From an uncultured Pirellulaceae bacterium (lineage in GTDB: Bacteria; Planctomycetota; Planctomycetia; Pirellulales; Pirellulaceae), in NCBI GenBank assembly GCA_937981585.1, contig CALJOA010000093.1, positions 1 through 54,699 on the forward strand: a stretch of DNA of 54,699 nt. The letters run 5' to 3'. Positions 53,626 to 54,699 of the stretch are shown here, in pieces (the stretch's first letter is position 1; every line of letters starts with the position of its first letter). The position numbers and the translations under genes were made by a program. Under the pieces are notes generated by a model that worked only from the letters and a program-made list of their open reading frames with translations, did no database searches and was not told the DNA's origin.

Positions 53626-54699
53626 TCACCGGTCTGGTCGTATCGGCATCGTCTCCCGTATTGGCAAACCAATATCGTCTGGCCGATTCGCGACACGATT
53701 GCCAACGATGATCTCGATGACGTGCTGGAACAACTGACCAATGACTGGTTTGCAGTACAGGATGTGGAACGCAAGCAGCGGTTGGAAAGCCTCCAAGGTT
53801 TGGATCGTTGCCTTGAAGCTGATAGTTCGCGGAAGAACGTCGTGCTTGATAGCTGCTTGAGCCATGATCGTTCGAATCAGGTTGTATGCGAGAATATGAG
53901 TCCAGATTTCTTTCCGGACCAATTCGGGAGTTTTGCATCTCAACTCTTCCATTTGCATCGTCGTCTTGATGCAACGTAGATCCAACTCATTGTTCCAACG
54001 TTGGAAATATAGTTCCGCAAGATCTTCTTTGGACGCTTCGTCAGGATCAAGAATGGTAGTAACCACAACAAGAGTTTTGGTGCGAAAACCCGCTTTCTCA
54101 ATTTTGACTCGAACCTCTCTGATCGAAAGTGAATCGGGCAAAGAATCGTAAGTTTCCTTGTCCATTGTTCGTGGCTTCATCGGCTTTGGCCAACAAACGA
54201 CATGATCGTCTTTGCTCAATCGTTTTCCACGCCGGAAGTCGGCAGAACGTCTTGCCTTGTTCAACCGGCTTACCGAGTCAATGTCGCGTTGCTTGAGCAT
54301 CATCAGTTCAGTCCAGGAGCTCAACAGAGAGTCGGTTAGCACGACATCGCCGGCACGAAACAAGCCCCACAGTCTTCTGAGTAAACTGACTTCGCCTGTT
54401 CCTTTACCCGAGTAAGCACAAACCTTCAAATCGAGTACCGCACCACATGCAAGTGAAATAATCACGCCCATGCGAGCCAGCGGAAAACCCACGCCAGGCT
54501 TTTGATTGTAGATTTGTGGATACTCGCTTTGATTTTGAGATGTATCGGCCATCGATACGGTTGAGCCATCGAACATGTAAACGTGTCTCCCATTCCAAAG
54601 CCAGTTTGCATCGTTTTTCGCCTCTAGTTCGCGTCCTGTTCCGCAAGCCATGATAGAAAAGAATTTTTCCGGCAGTCGTTTTCTGGCTTGGCAATAGGC
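53626..54699 (-). mobile_element. IS4-family insertion sequence: DDE transposase, 5' end outside window
   Basis: The frame stays open from 53626 to the end of the window (YCQARKRLPE... upstream of MACGTG), so the N-terminus is missing. The DDE triad is visible: first Asp in YMFDGSTVSM, second in VVLTDSLLSS, and Glu in YFQRWNNELDLRCIK, which is the IS4 signature Y-x2-R-x3-E-x6-K. C-terminus: ETMPIRPDR, then a short non-coding flank (53425-53625). Terminal inverted repeats cannot be tested, as the other end is outside. It shows no internal stop, so it may still be active. It marks a site of genome rearrangement next to the membrane protein gene. Confidence 0.88.

Overview
The window looks like the chromosome of a planctomycete, probably of the Pirellula/Rhodopirellula/Blastopirellula group. 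The reasons are moderate GC (near 50 percent by eye), an Skp-lpxC-lpxA-Gfo/Idh lipid A block, sulfotransferases in a polysaccharide locus, a MoxR-type AAA+ module, a two-haem cytochrome c peroxidase, a histidine kinase with an IHNVGNVLNS-type H box, many hypothetical membrane or secreted proteins, and long palindromic intergenic repeats. The assignment is inference; there is no rRNA in the window.

Layout. 1-3130 (+): end of an envelope polysaccharide locus (partial GT4, NodB deacetylase, GT87-like GT-C enzyme). 3150-5080 (-): PhyH-type dioxygenase, small membrane protein, unknown protein. 5490-10700: mostly housekeeping (Tat-exported TIM-barrel isomerase, dCTP deaminase with a tiny membrane ORF behind it, Bax-inhibitor-1 protein, Lon-N protein, M42 peptidase). 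Between the last two is a SelW/Rdx-type selenoprotein with an in-frame TGA and a SECIS-like hairpin; ordinary ORF calling misses it. 10834-19166 (-): a nearly gapless polysaccharide operon (two sulfotransferases, hexapeptide acyltransferase, FkbM-like protein, deacetylase, Wzy-like polymerase, GT4, Wzx-like flippase), consistent with a sulfated surface or exported glycan.

19689-23206 (-): MoxR ATPase, a 644-aa partner without a visible VWA motif, and a TerB-like protein. 23553-26260: cytochrome c peroxidase, divergent M28 peptidase, small lipocalin-like ORF with a clear terminator. 26642-29190 (+): HD-GYP response regulator overlapping a PAS histidine kinase. 29238-32059 (-): ilvC then ilvA. 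32952-35723 (+): ppc. 35846-36220 (+): a secreted repeat protein with 20 Cys in 73 residues. 36290-41564: hemC, comF-like gene, LptF/LptG-type permease, inositol monophosphatase family, acylphosphatase. 41714-43492: ABC-2-like permease. 43600-49038 (-): lipid A and envelope genes. 49408-53424 (+): YbhN-like flippase-fold protein, DPM-like GT2, large membrane protein. 53626-54699 (-): IS4-family transposase running off the end.

Main themes are envelope glycan and lipid A synthesis, a probable selenoprotein, a Cys-rich metal-binding candidate, and a MoxR/TerB module. Several gaps hold palindromic repeats with copies elsewhere in the window. No tRNA, rRNA, CRISPR array or known riboswitch was recognised. 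Starts were moved from the longest ORF where a Shine-Dalgarno sequence, signal peptide or overlap argued for it.
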